Assembly (NCBI RefSeq): GCF_014529945.1
Contig: NZ_JACVFB010000002.1
Location: 682,001 to 746,000, forward strand
DNA length: 64,000 nucleotides
From: Chitinophaga varians
GTDB lineage: Bacteria; Bacteroidota; Bacteroidia; Chitinophagales; Chitinophagaceae
Direction of reading: 5' to 3'
Shown here one piece after another: positions 26,911-36,527 of the stretch. Within the stretch, counting starts at the first letter, position 1. The number at the start of each line of letters is the position of its first letter. The position numbers and the translations under genes were made by a program. Below the pieces are notes generated by a model. That model searched no databases, had not been told where the DNA came from, and saw only the letters and a list, made by a program, of their open reading frames with translations.

Positions 26911-26949
26911 TTTGTTGGTTCTTTTAGATTTTAGGTTTAGGTATATGCA

Positions 26950-27291
26950 CTACAGCGGTGCGCTGTTTTGTTGTGTTAACTGATGGACTGCATTGGCCAG
27001 TTCGTTCCAGGTGCTTTCCAGTTCGCGGTAAAAGGTCTCCCCTTTGTCGGTCATGGAAAAATATTTTCGTGGGGGTCCGGAGCTACTTTCTACCCATCTG
27101 TAAGTGAGCAACTCTGCATTTTTCAGCCGTGTCAGTAAGGGATATAAGGTGCCCTCCAGGATGTCCAGCTTTGCCTCTTTCATCTTTTCAATGATGTCTG
27201 ACGGATAAGCTTCTCCTTGCTTGATGACAGATAGAATGCAAAACTCAAGCACTCCCTTCCGCATCTGTGACTGTGTGTTATCGATGTTCAT
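26950..27291 (-). CDS. PadR family transcriptional regulator
   Basis: 113 residues: a winged helix-turn-helix with MRKGVLEFCILSVI, YPSDIIEKMKEA, LEGTLYPLLTRLKNAELL and the wing GPPRKYFSMTDKG, all at the family positions. The C-terminal helix is short (PadR-s2 type). It probably represses its own operon with the PspC gene, as PadR proteins commonly do. Operator not identified. Confidence 0.9.
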   Translation of the reverse strand: MNIDNTQSQMRKGVLEFCILSVIKQGEAYPSDIIEKMKEAKLDILEGTLYPLLTRLKNAELLTYRWVESSSGPPRKYFSMTDKGETFYRELESTWNELANAVHQLTQQNSAPL

Positions 27292-27686
27292 GGCAAGTGA
27301 GCTTTTAATTTGTATGACTTAAATGGTGGTTTTTGATTTGTATTAGCCGAAGGCCTGTATACCTTCCTTCAACTTTACGATACAAAAATAGGAATTATTT
27401 ACTACTATGCAATACACAATACCATAGAAAGCAAAATAACTTGTTTTGGATATTACTGGCAAATACCTTCAAACCAGCACCTGTTGGGCATCTTCCGAAA
27501 AAAATAAAAAGAGGGCCAGGAAAACAATGTGATAAACGGAAAATAATAAGGATAAACGGAAATCGAGATTTAAAAGGACGAAAACCCGCCACCGGTCATC
27601 ACTAAATTGCTTTAACATTTTTTTAATTACCGTAACTTAGCATATATGCTTTTGCTCATTTACTTTTGTATCAGCAGTTAATACAC
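27292..27686. other. Intergenic region, AT-rich, nothing recognised
   Basis: 395 bp between the divergent PadR gene and a small secreted-protein gene. It should contain the PadR promoter/operator. A 65-codon minus-strand frame at 27395-27592 has an amino-acid make-up that does not look coding. Confidence 0.35.
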
Positions 27687-27980
27687 ATGAAGAAAATTAT
27701 CGGCATATTCCTTTTGGGACTTATGATCTCCCAGTTACTTCCCATCAAGGAGGTAGGAAAGCTGCTGTTTAATAATCAGATTGTGGAAGAACATCCTGTT
27801 GATGCAGGACATGATCATTTAAAGATTGCCAAGGAATTAAAATTCTGTAAGCAATTTGACGCACTGCAGTTTAATCCGATATTACTCATTGGCGTTTTGC
27901 ATCCTCTTTTAATGGAGGATATCCCCAGCAATCCTGCCCAGGAAATCCACGCTCCTCCTCCCAATATTTTCAGAGCGTAA
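27687..27980 (+). CDS. Small exported protein, function unknown
   Basis: 97 residues from the ATG at 27687 (an in-frame ATG at 27666 is less likely). A hydrophobic N-terminal segment (IIGIFLLGLMISQLL) looks like a signal or anchor. The rest holds DAGHDHLKIAKELKFCKQF and a second hydrophobic stretch (FNPILLIGVLHPLLM), ending in proline-rich HAPPPNIFRA. A TACTTTTG element at 27661-27668 lies upstream. It precedes the SulP and carbonic anhydrase genes with a 216-bp gap and may be functionally linked. Confidence 0.55.
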   Translation: MKKIIGIFLLGLMISQLLPIKEVGKLLFNNQIVEEHPVDAGHDHLKIAKELKFCKQFDALQFNPILLIGVLHPLLMEDIPSNPAQEIHAPPPNIFRA

Positions 27981-28196
27981 TTTTATCCAGCTGCTGTAGT
28001 CACAGTCGGCATGTGTTTTCTATTTATTTATTGTAAGCATTTATTTCAGGCATTCCAGGGACGTCGTGTATCCACTAACGTGATACCCGCGATGGCACCC
28101 CAAAGGATGCGTCATCTGTATCTGTAATTACTTCCGCGACGGTAGCGATAGCTGCTGTCCGGCATCGCAATCCTTTAACGGAAAAATGCATTTTTT

Positions 28197-29846
28197 ATGA
28201 ACAAGCAAACATCGTTATTCTCCAATATCAAGGGGGACTTCTCTTCTGGTCTTGTTGTTTTCCTCATCGCTGTGCCGTTGTGCCTGGGTATTGCTCTGGC
28301 CTCCGGCGCTCCGCTCTTCTCCGGTATGATTGCCGGTATCATAGGCGGATTGGTAATCGGATTTTTCAGCGGCTCCCAGCTGAGCGTGAGTGGTCCGGCA
28401 GCAGGTCTTACTGCCATTGTGCTTTCGGCTATCACCAAACTGGGCGCGTTCGACATCTTCCTGCTGGCCGTAGTGATCGGAGGAGGGCTGCAGCTGATAC
28501 TCGGACTTATCAAAGCGGGAACAGTGGCCAACTATTTCCCTTCCAATGTGATTACCGGTATGCTGGCAGCTATTGGTATTATTATCATCCTGAAACAACT
28601 TCCCCATGCTTTCGGCTATGATGCTGAAAATGAAGGCAGCATTGCTTTCTTCCAGGCAGACGGGGAAAATACTTTCAGTGCGCTGTTATCTACGCTCAAT
28701 CACATCAGCATAGGAGCAACTATTATCACCGCCATATCCATTCTTATCATTCTGTATTGGAGCAAAATCCCAAAAGTAAGCCTGGTACCAGCACCACTCG
28801 TTGCCGTAATAGCCGGTATTCTGCTGAACCGTGCCTTTGCAGGCAACGAAGTGCTGGCCCTGGGTACCAAACATCTGGTAAGCCTGCCCGTACCACAGTC
28901 ATTCTCCGACTTCCTCGGACAGTTCACCTTCCCGCGCTTCAGCGCCATCACCAGCAAGGAAGTGTGGATCACCGGTCTTACCATCGCTATCATTGCTTCT
29001 GTGGAAACATTGCTCAACGTGGAAGCGACCGACAAGCTGGACCCGCTGAAACGCCACACCTCCCCTAACCGGGAACTGAAGGCACAGGGTATCGGTAACA
29101 TCGTGAGCGGTCTTATCGGCGGCCTGCCTATTACTTCTGTAATTGTGCGGTCCAGCGCCAACATCAATGCCGGCGGCCGTACTAAAATGGCCACCATGGT
29201 ACACGGCGCGCTCCTGCTGATCTGCGCCGGACTTATTCCCATGGTGCTCAATATGATCCCGCTGGCCACGTTGGCCGCGGTGCTGCTGGTGACCGGCTAT
29301 AAACTCTGTAAACTGCAGGTCTTCAAAGAAATGTTTAAAAACGGTAAATACCAGTGGGTACCGTTTGTGGCTACCGTTGTGGCCATCGTATTCACCGACC
29401 TGCTGATCGGTATTGGTATCGGTATGGCCGTGAGCGTGCTGGCAATCCTCCGGGGTAATATGAAAAGCTCCTATTACTTCCGTAAGGAAAAATACCAGAC
29501 CGGCGACAGTATCCGCCTGGAACTGGCCCAGGAAGTATCCTTCCTCAACAAGGCCAGCATCCTGCTCACCCTGGACCATCTGCCTGCAGATACGACCGTC
29601 GTGATAGACGCCCAGAAAACGGCTTATATCGACTTCGACGTGCTGCAAACCATCCGGGAATTTAAAGATATCAAGGCGCCACAGAAAAATATTACTGTCA
29701 TCCTCACCGGGTTTAAGGACGTATACAAAATCCCTAATACCCCCGGGAGCCTGGTAGAAGAACATGCCCGGAAAGCTAACGGGCACGTACACACTATTGC
29801 AGCCGGCAATCACAAGGAATTATTAAAAGAATTACAGTTGAACTAA
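28197..29846 (+). CDS. SulP family anion permease (probable bicarbonate transporter)
   Basis: 549 residues: about 10-14 membrane helices (residues 15-430), including the conserved VFLIAVPLCLGIALASGAP first-helix region and the SVSGPAAGLTAIV-like second motif, then a short C-terminal STAS domain (about 445-545; VVIDAQKTAYIDFDVLQTI). SulP proteins move sulfate, bicarbonate or other anions with Na+ or H+. A beta-carbonic anhydrase gene follows 84 bp downstream, which favours bicarbonate. Confidence 0.88.
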   Translation: MNKQTSLFSNIKGDFSSGLVVFLIAVPLCLGIALASGAPLFSGMIAGIIGGLVIGFFSGSQLSVSGPAAGLTAIVLSAITKLGAFDIFLLAVVIGGGLQLILGLIKAGTVANYFPSNVITGMLAAIGIIIILKQLPHAFGYDAENEGSIAFFQADGENTFSALLSTLNHISIGATIITAISILIILYWSKIPKVSLVPAPLVAVIAGILLNRAFAGNEVLALGTKHLVSLPVPQSFSDFLGQFTFPRFSAITSKEVWITGLTIAIIASVETLLNVEATDKLDPLKRHTSPNRELKAQGIGNIVSGLIGGLPITSVIVRSSANINAGGRTKMATMVHGALLLICAGLIPMVLNMIPLATLAAVLLVTGYKLCKLQVFKEMFKNGKYQWVPFVATVVAIVFTDLLIGIGIGMAVSVLAILRGNMKSSYYFRKEKYQTGDSIRLELAQEVSFLNKASILLTLDHLPADTTVVIDAQKTAYIDFDVLQTIREFKDIKAPQKNITVILTGFKDVYKIPNTPGSLVEEHARKANGHVHTIAAGNHKELLKELQLN

Positions 29847-29930
29847 ACGGCTTATAGCGTAAATAAGAGGCAAGAGAAACCGGAAACCATGCTCTCTTCC
29901 TCCTTCATTCACCCATCAAAAAGAACAATC

Positions 29931-30605
29931 ATGAAAACATTGAATAAAGTATCACAGAGTGGCATTACACCAAGACAAGCTTTGGAATTATTGAAATCCG
30001 GCAACCTCCGTTTTGTGGATAACCTCCGCATCAACCGTAACCTGTTGCAGATGGTAAACGACACCCGCGACGGTCAATGGCCGATGGCTGCTATTGTGAG
30101 CTGTATGGACTCCCGTACTTCTGCAGAGCTGATCTTCGATCAGGGATTGGGCGACGTGTTCAGCATCCGCCTGGCGGGCGCTGTGATATCTGACAACGTA
30201 CTGGGCAGCCTGGAATACGCCTGTAAAGCGGCCGGCTCCAAGTTCATCGTAGTACTGGGGCACACCAAATGCGGTGCTATCTGCGGCGCCTGCGACGCGG
30301 TGGAAATGGGTAACCTTACCGGTCTGCTAAATAAAATCACGCCGTCAGTATTTGCGGAAAAAACGGTCACCGACAACCGGACTTCCAAGAACCCGGAGTT
30401 TGTACAAGCTGTGACCAACATCCACATTGAACGCTCTGTACAGGCTATCATGGAGCAAAGTCATATTCTGCGTGACATGATCCTGAAAGGAGATGTAGGT
30501 ATCATCGGCGCCATGTACGACGTGGAGACCGGCGTTGTCAACTTCATGGAGCATACGCTGATCCTGAATAACGACAAAGAAACGGTACCGGCCATGGCCG
30601 TTTAA
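29931..30605 (+). CDS. Beta-class carbonic anhydrase
   Basis: 224 residues from the ATG at 29931 (an upstream ATG at 29889 adds 14 unlikely residues). Zinc ligands and the catalytic dyad are clear: CMDSRTSAE (Cys, Asp-Arg), then GHTKCGAICGAC (His and Cys). It interconverts CO2 and bicarbonate in the cytoplasm, and with the SulP gene upstream probably forms an inorganic-carbon supply unit. Confidence 0.93.
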   Translation: MKTLNKVSQSGITPRQALELLKSGNLRFVDNLRINRNLLQMVNDTRDGQWPMAAIVSCMDSRTSAELIFDQGLGDVFSIRLAGAVISDNVLGSLEYACKAAGSKFIVVLGHTKCGAICGACDAVEMGNLTGLLNKITPSVFAEKTVTDNRTSKNPEFVQAVTNIHIERSVQAIMEQSHILRDMILKGDVGIIGAMYDVETGVVNFMEHTLILNNDKETVPAMAV

Positions 30606-30611
30606 TAAAAA

Positions 30612-30629
30612 GTCTCCTCAGGAGGAGAC
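30612..30629 (+). terminator. Hairpin after the carbonic anhydrase gene
   Basis: GTCTCCT/AGGAGAC stem around a short loop, 7 bp after the stop codon. There is no good T-run behind it, so it is a weak terminator or a stability hairpin. Confidence 0.4.
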
Positions 30630-30822
30630 GTATGTTTGCTTGTAATATTAATGGGGCCGAGATAGCCAAGCCTGGCCGGTTTTTATAGGGGTACCTGTCC
30701 GGCGGTTATCGAAGCCCCATTATATCTTGTCATTTTGGTATTTTTTTATTTTGATATTTAGCGGGCATTTCTGGAATTCATCTTCCTAAACCCAGTGACT
30801 AAATTTCTGAATAATCAAATGA

Positions 30823-31956
30823 CTAAATATTTCTCAGGCGCGCTGCCGCCTGTTCCAGCGTGGTTTCTTTTTTAGCAAAACAGAAACGCACGACATGATC
30901 ATCTTTGCCATCATGATAGAATGCTGAAACCGGGATAGCCGCCACTCCAAATTCTTTGGTAAGCCGGGTAGCGAATGCTTTATCCCCTTCTGAAGATATC
31001 TGATCGTAACGCATCAGCTGAAAATAACTCCCCTTACTGGCCAGTGGCGTAAAGCGCGAGCCATTCATCAATTCCAGAAAATAATCCCTTTTCTGCTGAT
31101 AAAATGCCGGCAGTTCCAGGTAATGTGCGGGTGTTTCCAGAAACTCTGCCAGTCCGTACTGCATCGGTGTATTCACAGAAAAACAGAGGTACTGATGTAC
31201 TTTCCGATATTCTTTCATCAGATGCTCAGGCGCTACACAGTAGCCCATCTTCCAGCCGGTATTGTGAAACACCTTCCCGAAAGAAAACACCACAAAACTG
31301 TTTTTATAGATCGCAGGATAACGCAGCACACTGAGATGGCGGGCGCCGTCGAATACCAGGTGCTCATATACTTCGTCGGATAATACCAGCAGATTATGTT
31401 CTGCTACCAGCTTTTCCAGTTCGGCCATGTCCTCTTCCTGCAGGATGCTGCCGGTAGGGTTGTGTGGCGTGTTGACCATGATCATGCGGGTGCGGGGCGT
31501 TATTTTGCTACGCACCTCCTGCCAGTCAATCCGGTATTCAGGGAAAGAGAGGGATATCAATACCGGTTTGCCGCCGTTGACCAGCACATTAGGGATATAG
31601 CTGTCATAAGCCGGCTCAAAGATGATCACTTCATCTCCCGGATGGATATACGTGGCGATGGCCGTATAAATGGCATAGGTGCCGCCGGGGGTGATGGTGA
31701 TGTCTGTGTCAGGATTGATGTTTTGCTGATAGAGAGACCTGATCTTGGCCGCGATAGCTGTGCGGAGCTGCAGAAGGCCGGGCATGGGCGCATATTGGTT
31801 ATGTCCCTGCTGCATGGCCTGGTTGACCATTTCCTTCAGTTCATCGCTGCAATCGTAGTCGGGGAAGCCCTGTGAGAGATTGATCGCTTTATGTTCCGCT
31901 GCCAGGGCCGACATAACGGAAAAAATGGTGGTTCCTGTGTGTGGTAATTTGGACAT
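30823..31956 (-). CDS. Class I/II PLP aminotransferase (methionine / kynurenine aminotransferase-like)
   Basis: 377 residues. Fold type I features: INLSQGFPDYDC near 23-34, PHNPTG near 163-168, SDEVYEHLVF near 194-203 and the PLP lysine in SFGKVFHNTGWKMGY near 228-242. The sequence is closest in style to YbdL-type methionine aminotransferases, which prefer Met, His and Phe and use 2-oxo acids such as KMTB. It is alone on the minus strand after the ManC gene. Confidence 0.85.
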   Translation of the reverse strand: MSKLPHTGTTIFSVMSALAAEHKAINLSQGFPDYDCSDELKEMVNQAMQQGHNQYAPMPGLLQLRTAIAAKIRSLYQQNINPDTDITITPGGTYAIYTAIATYIHPGDEVIIFEPAYDSYIPNVLVNGGKPVLISLSFPEYRIDWQEVRSKITPRTRMIMVNTPHNPTGSILQEEDMAELEKLVAEHNLLVLSDEVYEHLVFDGARHLSVLRYPAIYKNSFVVFSFGKVFHNTGWKMGYCVAPEHLMKEYRKVHQYLCFSVNTPMQYGLAEFLETPAHYLELPAFYQQKRDYFLELMNGSRFTPLASKGSYFQLMRYDQISSEGDKAFATRLTKEFGVAAIPVSAFYHDGKDDHVVRFCFAKKETTLEQAAARLRNI

Positions 31957-31960
31957 AAAA

Positions 31961-32030
31961 AATTACGGATTACGCGTTACAAATTACGGAGTTTACCCCT
32001 GTAATTGTAATTCGTGACCCGTAATTCATG
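31961..32030. repeat. Degenerate ATTACG-family inverted repeat
   Basis: AATTACGGATTACG... (31961-31991) is roughly inverted by ...GTAATTCGTGACCCGTAATT (about 32000-32030). It is the same family as the element at 16665-16794. It lies between the ManC gene and the aminotransferase start. Confidence 0.6.
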
Positions 32031-32040
32031 ATTATGTTAC

Positions 32041-33132
32041 TTACAAATATTTTTCGCCTTTATTACGCTTGATTTCCGCTACATATTCCTTGATCTGCTG
32101 TTCATTATCTTTCCGGCAGATCAGGAGCACATCGTTCGTGTCTATCACGATAAATTCATCGAGGCCCTGGAGCAGTACCAGCTTTTCATTAGGCACTTTC
32201 ACCATGCACTTGGTAGCGTCTATCACCACCACGTTCTTGCCCTGTACCGCGTTGCCGAGGTAATCTTTTTCCAGGTTTTCGTAAGCGGAAGCCCAGGTGC
32301 CCAGGTCGCTCCAGCCGAAGTTGGAAGGGATTACATACACATTGTCTGCTTTCTCCATGATACCGTAATCGATGGAGATATTAGTGCACTGTGGATATAC
32401 TTTTTCGATGGCATCTTTTTCTTCCGGGGTGTTCAGTGCTGCCGTGCTTTGTTCAAACAGCTCGTCTATTTCAGGCAGGTATTCCCGGAAAGCGGCGAGG
32501 ATGGTTTTTACATTCCATACAAAGATGCCGGCATTCCAGAGGAAGTCGCCGCTTTGCAGGAAAGTTTTCGCCAGTTCCAGGTTAGGCTTTTCGGTAAATG
32601 TTTTGACTTTATAGACGTTGTCAGCCACCTGTTGCGGTTCATACTGGATGTAGCCGTATCCGGTATCAGGACGGGTAGGCTTGATGCCAAGCGTCAACAG
32701 CGCGCTATGTTTCTGTACAAACAGCAGTGCATTCAGGCAGGCGGAGGTAAATGCCGGTCCGTCCATGATGAGGTGGTCCGCCGGAGCGCAGATGATATTG
32801 GCCAGCGGGTCCTGTTTGTGTATTTTATGAGAAATATAGGCTACACAGGGGGCCGTGTTTTTGCGGGAAGGTTCGCTGACAATATTGGCTTCCGCCACAT
32901 CCGGCAGTTGTTCCGCAACTTTACCGGTATACTGCTGGTGCGTTACCACGAAGATATTTTCCTTTGGAATGAAGCTGGCGAACCGCTCATATGTCCATTG
33001 GAGCAATGTTTTCCCCGTGTTCAGGATGTCCAGGAACTGTTTAGGGTTGTCTGTGCGGCTGTGAGGCCAAAAACGGCTGCCAATGCCTCCGGCCATGATG
33101 GCCACATAAAAATGGCTGTTCAGTTGTGTCAT
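32041..33132 (-). CDS. Mannose-1-phosphate guanylyltransferase
   Basis: A 363-residue sugar nucleotidyltransferase without the PMI domain of bifunctional ManC. Signature AGGIGSRFWPHSRTDNPKQF (residues 14-33) binds GTP and Mg; IICAPADHLI and DTGYGYIQYE follow, and DYGIMEKADNVYVIPSNFGWSDLG is the sugar-site block. It makes GDP-mannose for surface glycans. Its ATG overlaps the kdsD stop, so the two are translationally coupled. Confidence 0.93.
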   Translation of the reverse strand: MTQLNSHFYVAIMAGGIGSRFWPHSRTDNPKQFLDILNTGKTLLQWTYERFASFIPKENIFVVTHQQYTGKVAEQLPDVAEANIVSEPSRKNTAPCVAYISHKIHKQDPLANIICAPADHLIMDGPAFTSACLNALLFVQKHSALLTLGIKPTRPDTGYGYIQYEPQQVADNVYKVKTFTEKPNLELAKTFLQSGDFLWNAGIFVWNVKTILAAFREYLPEIDELFEQSTAALNTPEEKDAIEKVYPQCTNISIDYGIMEKADNVYVIPSNFGWSDLGTWASAYENLEKDYLGNAVQGKNVVVIDATKCMVKVPNEKLVLLQGLDEFIVIDTNDVLLICRKDNEQQIKEYVAEIKRNKGEKYL

Positions 33133-34106
33133 TATATAATTCCTTCTCTGATTAAATCATGTAAGTGGATCACACCGCAATATCGCTCTCCATCCATCGC
33201 CAGCAGCTGTGTGATATCGTGTTGACGCATCATTTCCAATGCGTTGATAGCCAGTTCACTTTGTTGGATATTTTTCGGGTTGACCGACATAATATCTTTG
33301 GCGGTGACGCCGGCGGTAGCCACATTCTTTTCAAGCATGCGTCGCAGGTCACCATCAGTGATGATGCCCTGGAGGGCGCCTTTTTCATCCAGAACGGCGG
33401 TAACACCCAGCATTTTAGAGGATATTTCCACAATTACTTCCCTTAATGTGCTGGTTAACAATACGCTGGGGGCCTGATGCAATTTGCAGAGGTCCGCCAC
33501 CTTCAGGTATAGTTTTTTGCCCAATGCGCCACCGGGATGGAACTTGGCAAAATCAGCTGCCGTAAATCCGTGCCATTCAATGAGGCAGACAGCCAGGGCA
33601 TCGCCCATGGCCAGCTGGGCAGTCGTACTGGTAGTGGGTGCCAGGTTATTGGGACATGCTTCCTGGCTCACCGTGGTATTGAGCACATAGTCTGCTTCCT
33701 GCGCCAGGAATGAGCTGGTATTCCCCACCATGGCCACTAAAGTGTTGCCAAAATTCTTCACCAGCGGCACCAGTACCTTCACTTCCGCAGATGTGCCACT
33801 TTTAGAGATACACATCACGATGTCTTCCGGTGTTATCATGCCCAGGTCACCATGGATGGCGTCTGCTGCGTGCATAAACAACGCCGGGGTGCCCGTCGAG
33901 TTTAAAGTGGCCACAATTTTTTGGGCAATAATGGCGCTTTTACCGATGCCTGTCACCACCAGTCTCCCTGTACACTGGGCGACCCGTTCCACCACTTTCT
34001 CAAAATCTGCATCTATAAAATGCTGCAAATCATTAATAGCCGCTGCTTCCAAAGCAATTGTGCGTTTGGCTACTGTTCCGATGTTAATGGTTCCATTCCT
34101 TTTCAT
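33132..34106 (-). CDS. kdsD: Arabinose-5-phosphate isomerase (KpsF/GutQ family)
   Basis: 324 residues: a SIS domain (about 30-190) with GIGKSAIIAQKI near 53-64 and HAADAIHGDLGMI near 79-91, followed by two CBS domains (about 205-260 and 270-324). It converts ribulose-5-P to arabinose-5-P, the entry to Kdo synthesis. This links to the kdnA/kdsB/kdnB genes 24 kb away. Coupled with the downstream GDP-mannose gene. Confidence 0.93.
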   Translation of the reverse strand: MKRNGTINIGTVAKRTIALEAAAINDLQHFIDADFEKVVERVAQCTGRLVVTGIGKSAIIAQKIVATLNSTGTPALFMHAADAIHGDLGMITPEDIVMCISKSGTSAEVKVLVPLVKNFGNTLVAMVGNTSSFLAQEADYVLNTTVSQEACPNNLAPTTSTTAQLAMGDALAVCLIEWHGFTAADFAKFHPGGALGKKLYLKVADLCKLHQAPSVLLTSTLREVIVEISSKMLGVTAVLDEKGALQGIITDGDLRRMLEKNVATAGVTAKDIMSVNPKNIQQSELAINALEMMRQHDITQLLAMDGERYCGVIHLHDLIREGII

Positions 34107-34281
34107 GACGAATTACAAATTTATCATTTTTTAGTCAGCAGCAGTGCGATCCTGGAATTTATATTGATACTACGCGCTTTTTTAAGTAACTTCGTGTCCC
34201 CTAAAAAACATATAGAACTATTTCATCATTTGTTGATTCTTTAGAGTTTGAGTTTACCATTCTTTTTAAATTTTGAATGCA

Positions 34282-36483
34282 ATGGCTGTTGTAAAGGTAA
34301 GTTTGATGGATGCATTACGCGAACATTTCGGGTTCGATTCCTTTAAAGGAAATCAGGAAATCATAATAAAAAGCATCCTATCGGGAAAAGATACCTTCGT
34401 TATCATGCCAACAGGCGGAGGCAAATCCTTGTGCTACCAATTACCGGCACTGATGAGTCCGGGTTGTGCACTGATTGTATCTCCCCTCATAGCACTGATG
34501 AAAAACCAGGTAGACCTGGTACGGGGTTATAGTAGCAAAGACAATGTGGCGCATTTTCTGAACTCCACCCTTTCCAAGGCGCAGATCAAAAAAGTCCGCA
34601 CCGACCTGCAAACCGGCAAAACAAAACTGCTGTATGTAGCGCCGGAAACACTGACGAAACAGGAGAACCTGGATTTCTTCCGGGAACTGGAAATATCCTT
34701 CATCGCGGTAGATGAAGCACACTGTATCTCCGAATGGGGACACGACTTCCGTCCGGAATACCGCCGGCTGAAAGAGATGATCGACCAGATTAACGACAAA
34801 CTGCCGATCATCGCGCTTACTGCCACCGCTACCCCTAAAGTACAAAGCGATATCGTTAAGAACCTGGGATTAAACACCCCCAATATCTTTATCTCTTCTT
34901 TCAACCGTTCCAACCTGTACTATGAGATCAGGCCAAAACGTAAGAAAGACCTGACTATCAAGGATATCGTCAAATATATCCATCAACACAAAGGCAAAAG
35001 CGGTATTATCTACACGCTCAACCGGAAAACCACCGAGGAGCTGGCCGATATGCTGTCTGCCAACAATATCAAGGCCGTAGCTTATCATGCCGGCCTGGAC
35101 CCGGCCACCCGTGCGCAACGTCAGGATATGTTCCTGCACGAAGACGTGGAGGTGATTGTGGCCACTATCGCCTTCGGTATGGGCATCGACAAACCAGATG
35201 TACGGTTTGTGATCCACTACAACATTCCCAAAAGCCTTGAAAACTACTATCAGGAAACCGGCCGCGCCGGTCGTGATGGACTGGAAGGCAACTGTATCTG
35301 CTACTATTCCCATAAGGATGTGCAGAAACTGGAACACCTGATGCGTGATAAACCGCTCAGTGAAAGGGAAATGGGCGCCCAGCTGATCAATGAAACCGTG
35401 GCTTACGCGGAAAGCGCTGTATGCCGCCGGAAAGTAATCCTGCATTACTTCGGAGAAAAATATGAAACTGAAGACTGTGGCCAGTGTGATAACTGCCGCA
35501 ATCCGAAAGAAAAGATAGAAGTAAAAAACAGGGTGGTGATCGTCCTCAAAGCTATCAAGGCCCTGGAAGAACGGTTCGGCAGTGAGTACGTGGTCAACGT
35601 TATCACCGGCAAAACCAGTCCGCAGATCTCCACTTATCGCCACGACCAGCTGGACATCTTCGGCGAAGGCAAAGAATTTGATGCCCACTTCTGGAACTCC
35701 CTCATCCGCCAAATGATGCTGGAAGGCCTTATCGAGAAAGACATCGAAGAATATGGCCTGCTGAAAGTGACCGACAAAGGCAGGAAATTCCTCAAAAAGC
35801 CCTACTCCATCATGGTGGCCCTCAACCACCAGTTTGATGAAGACGGCGTGGAAGAGGAAGAAGAAGCGAATGCAGAAGCCACGGCGTCTGCCGATCCTGC
35901 ACTGTTTGAAATGCTGAAAGAGTTGCGTAAAAAAGTGGCCAAAGAAAAAAATCTGCCTCCTTTCGTGATCTTCCTGGAAACATCCCTCGAAGACATGGCC
36001 ACCCAATACCCCACTACCGTACAGGAACTGGAAAAAATACAGGGTGTCAGCAAAGGCAAGGCTGTCCGCTATGGTAAACAGTTTATCGACGTTATCGCCA
36101 AATACGTGGAGGAAAACAACATCACCAAGCCGGATGATTTTGTGATGAAAAGCGTTGTCAACAAAAGCGGTATGAAGGTGTTCATCATTCAGAACATCGA
36201 TAAAAAAATCCCGCTGGAAACCATCGCCAAAAACAAGGAGTTGACAATCTCCCAGCTGCTGGATGAAATGGAAACTATCGTTGCCAGCGGCACCAAACTC
36301 AACCTTGATTACTGCATCAACGAAGAACTGGACGACTACGCACAGGATGAAATCATGGAGTACTTCAAGGGCTGCGAAACATCCAGTCTGGCCCTGGCCC
36401 GGGAAGAGCTGATTGAAAACGATTATACACTGGAACAACTTAAACTGGTCCGCATTAAGTTCCTGGTTGAATACGGCAACTAG
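34282..36483 (+). CDS. recQ: ATP-dependent DNA helicase RecQ
   Basis: 733 residues from the ATG at 34282; an in-frame TTG at 34273 is less likely. Walker A MPTGGGKS at 42-49, DEAH box VDEAHCISEWGHDFRPEYRRL near 138, and the helicase C domain with HAGLDPATR and QETGRAGRDG near 325-335. A four-Cys zinc site (CRRKVILHYFG.., CGQCDNC), RQC winged helix and HRDC (about 545-615) follow, then a C-terminal extension (about 625-733) of the HTH_40 type. It unwinds 3'-5' in recombination and fork repair. Confidence 0.95.
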   Translation: MAVVKVSLMDALREHFGFDSFKGNQEIIIKSILSGKDTFVIMPTGGGKSLCYQLPALMSPGCALIVSPLIALMKNQVDLVRGYSSKDNVAHFLNSTLSKAQIKKVRTDLQTGKTKLLYVAPETLTKQENLDFFRELEISFIAVDEAHCISEWGHDFRPEYRRLKEMIDQINDKLPIIALTATATPKVQSDIVKNLGLNTPNIFISSFNRSNLYYEIRPKRKKDLTIKDIVKYIHQHKGKSGIIYTLNRKTTEELADMLSANNIKAVAYHAGLDPATRAQRQDMFLHEDVEVIVATIAFGMGIDKPDVRFVIHYNIPKSLENYYQETGRAGRDGLEGNCICYYSHKDVQKLEHLMRDKPLSEREMGAQLINETVAYAESAVCRRKVILHYFGEKYETEDCGQCDNCRNPKEKIEVKNRVVIVLKAIKALEERFGSEYVVNVITGKTSPQISTYRHDQLDIFGEGKEFDAHFWNSLIRQMMLEGLIEKDIEEYGLLKVTDKGRKFLKKPYSIMVALNHQFDEDGVEEEEEANAEATASADPALFEMLKELRKKVAKEKNLPPFVIFLETSLEDMATQYPTTVQELEKIQGVSKGKAVRYGKQFIDVIAKYVEENNITKPDDFVMKSVVNKSGMKVFIIQNIDKKIPLETIAKNKELTISQLLDEMETIVASGTKLNLDYCINEELDDYAQDEIMEYFKGCETSSLALAREELIENDYTLEQLKLVRIKFLVEYGN

Positions 36484-36527
36484 AGAAGACAACAGTCATG
36501 TGATACCAGTGAACAAACAGTCATAGA

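Noticed and set aside
34870..36492. 540-codon minus-strand frame opposite recQ
   Set aside because: It is fully covered by the recQ frame with all helicase motifs; its composition (F/V/H/Q-rich) is that of a reverse shadow.
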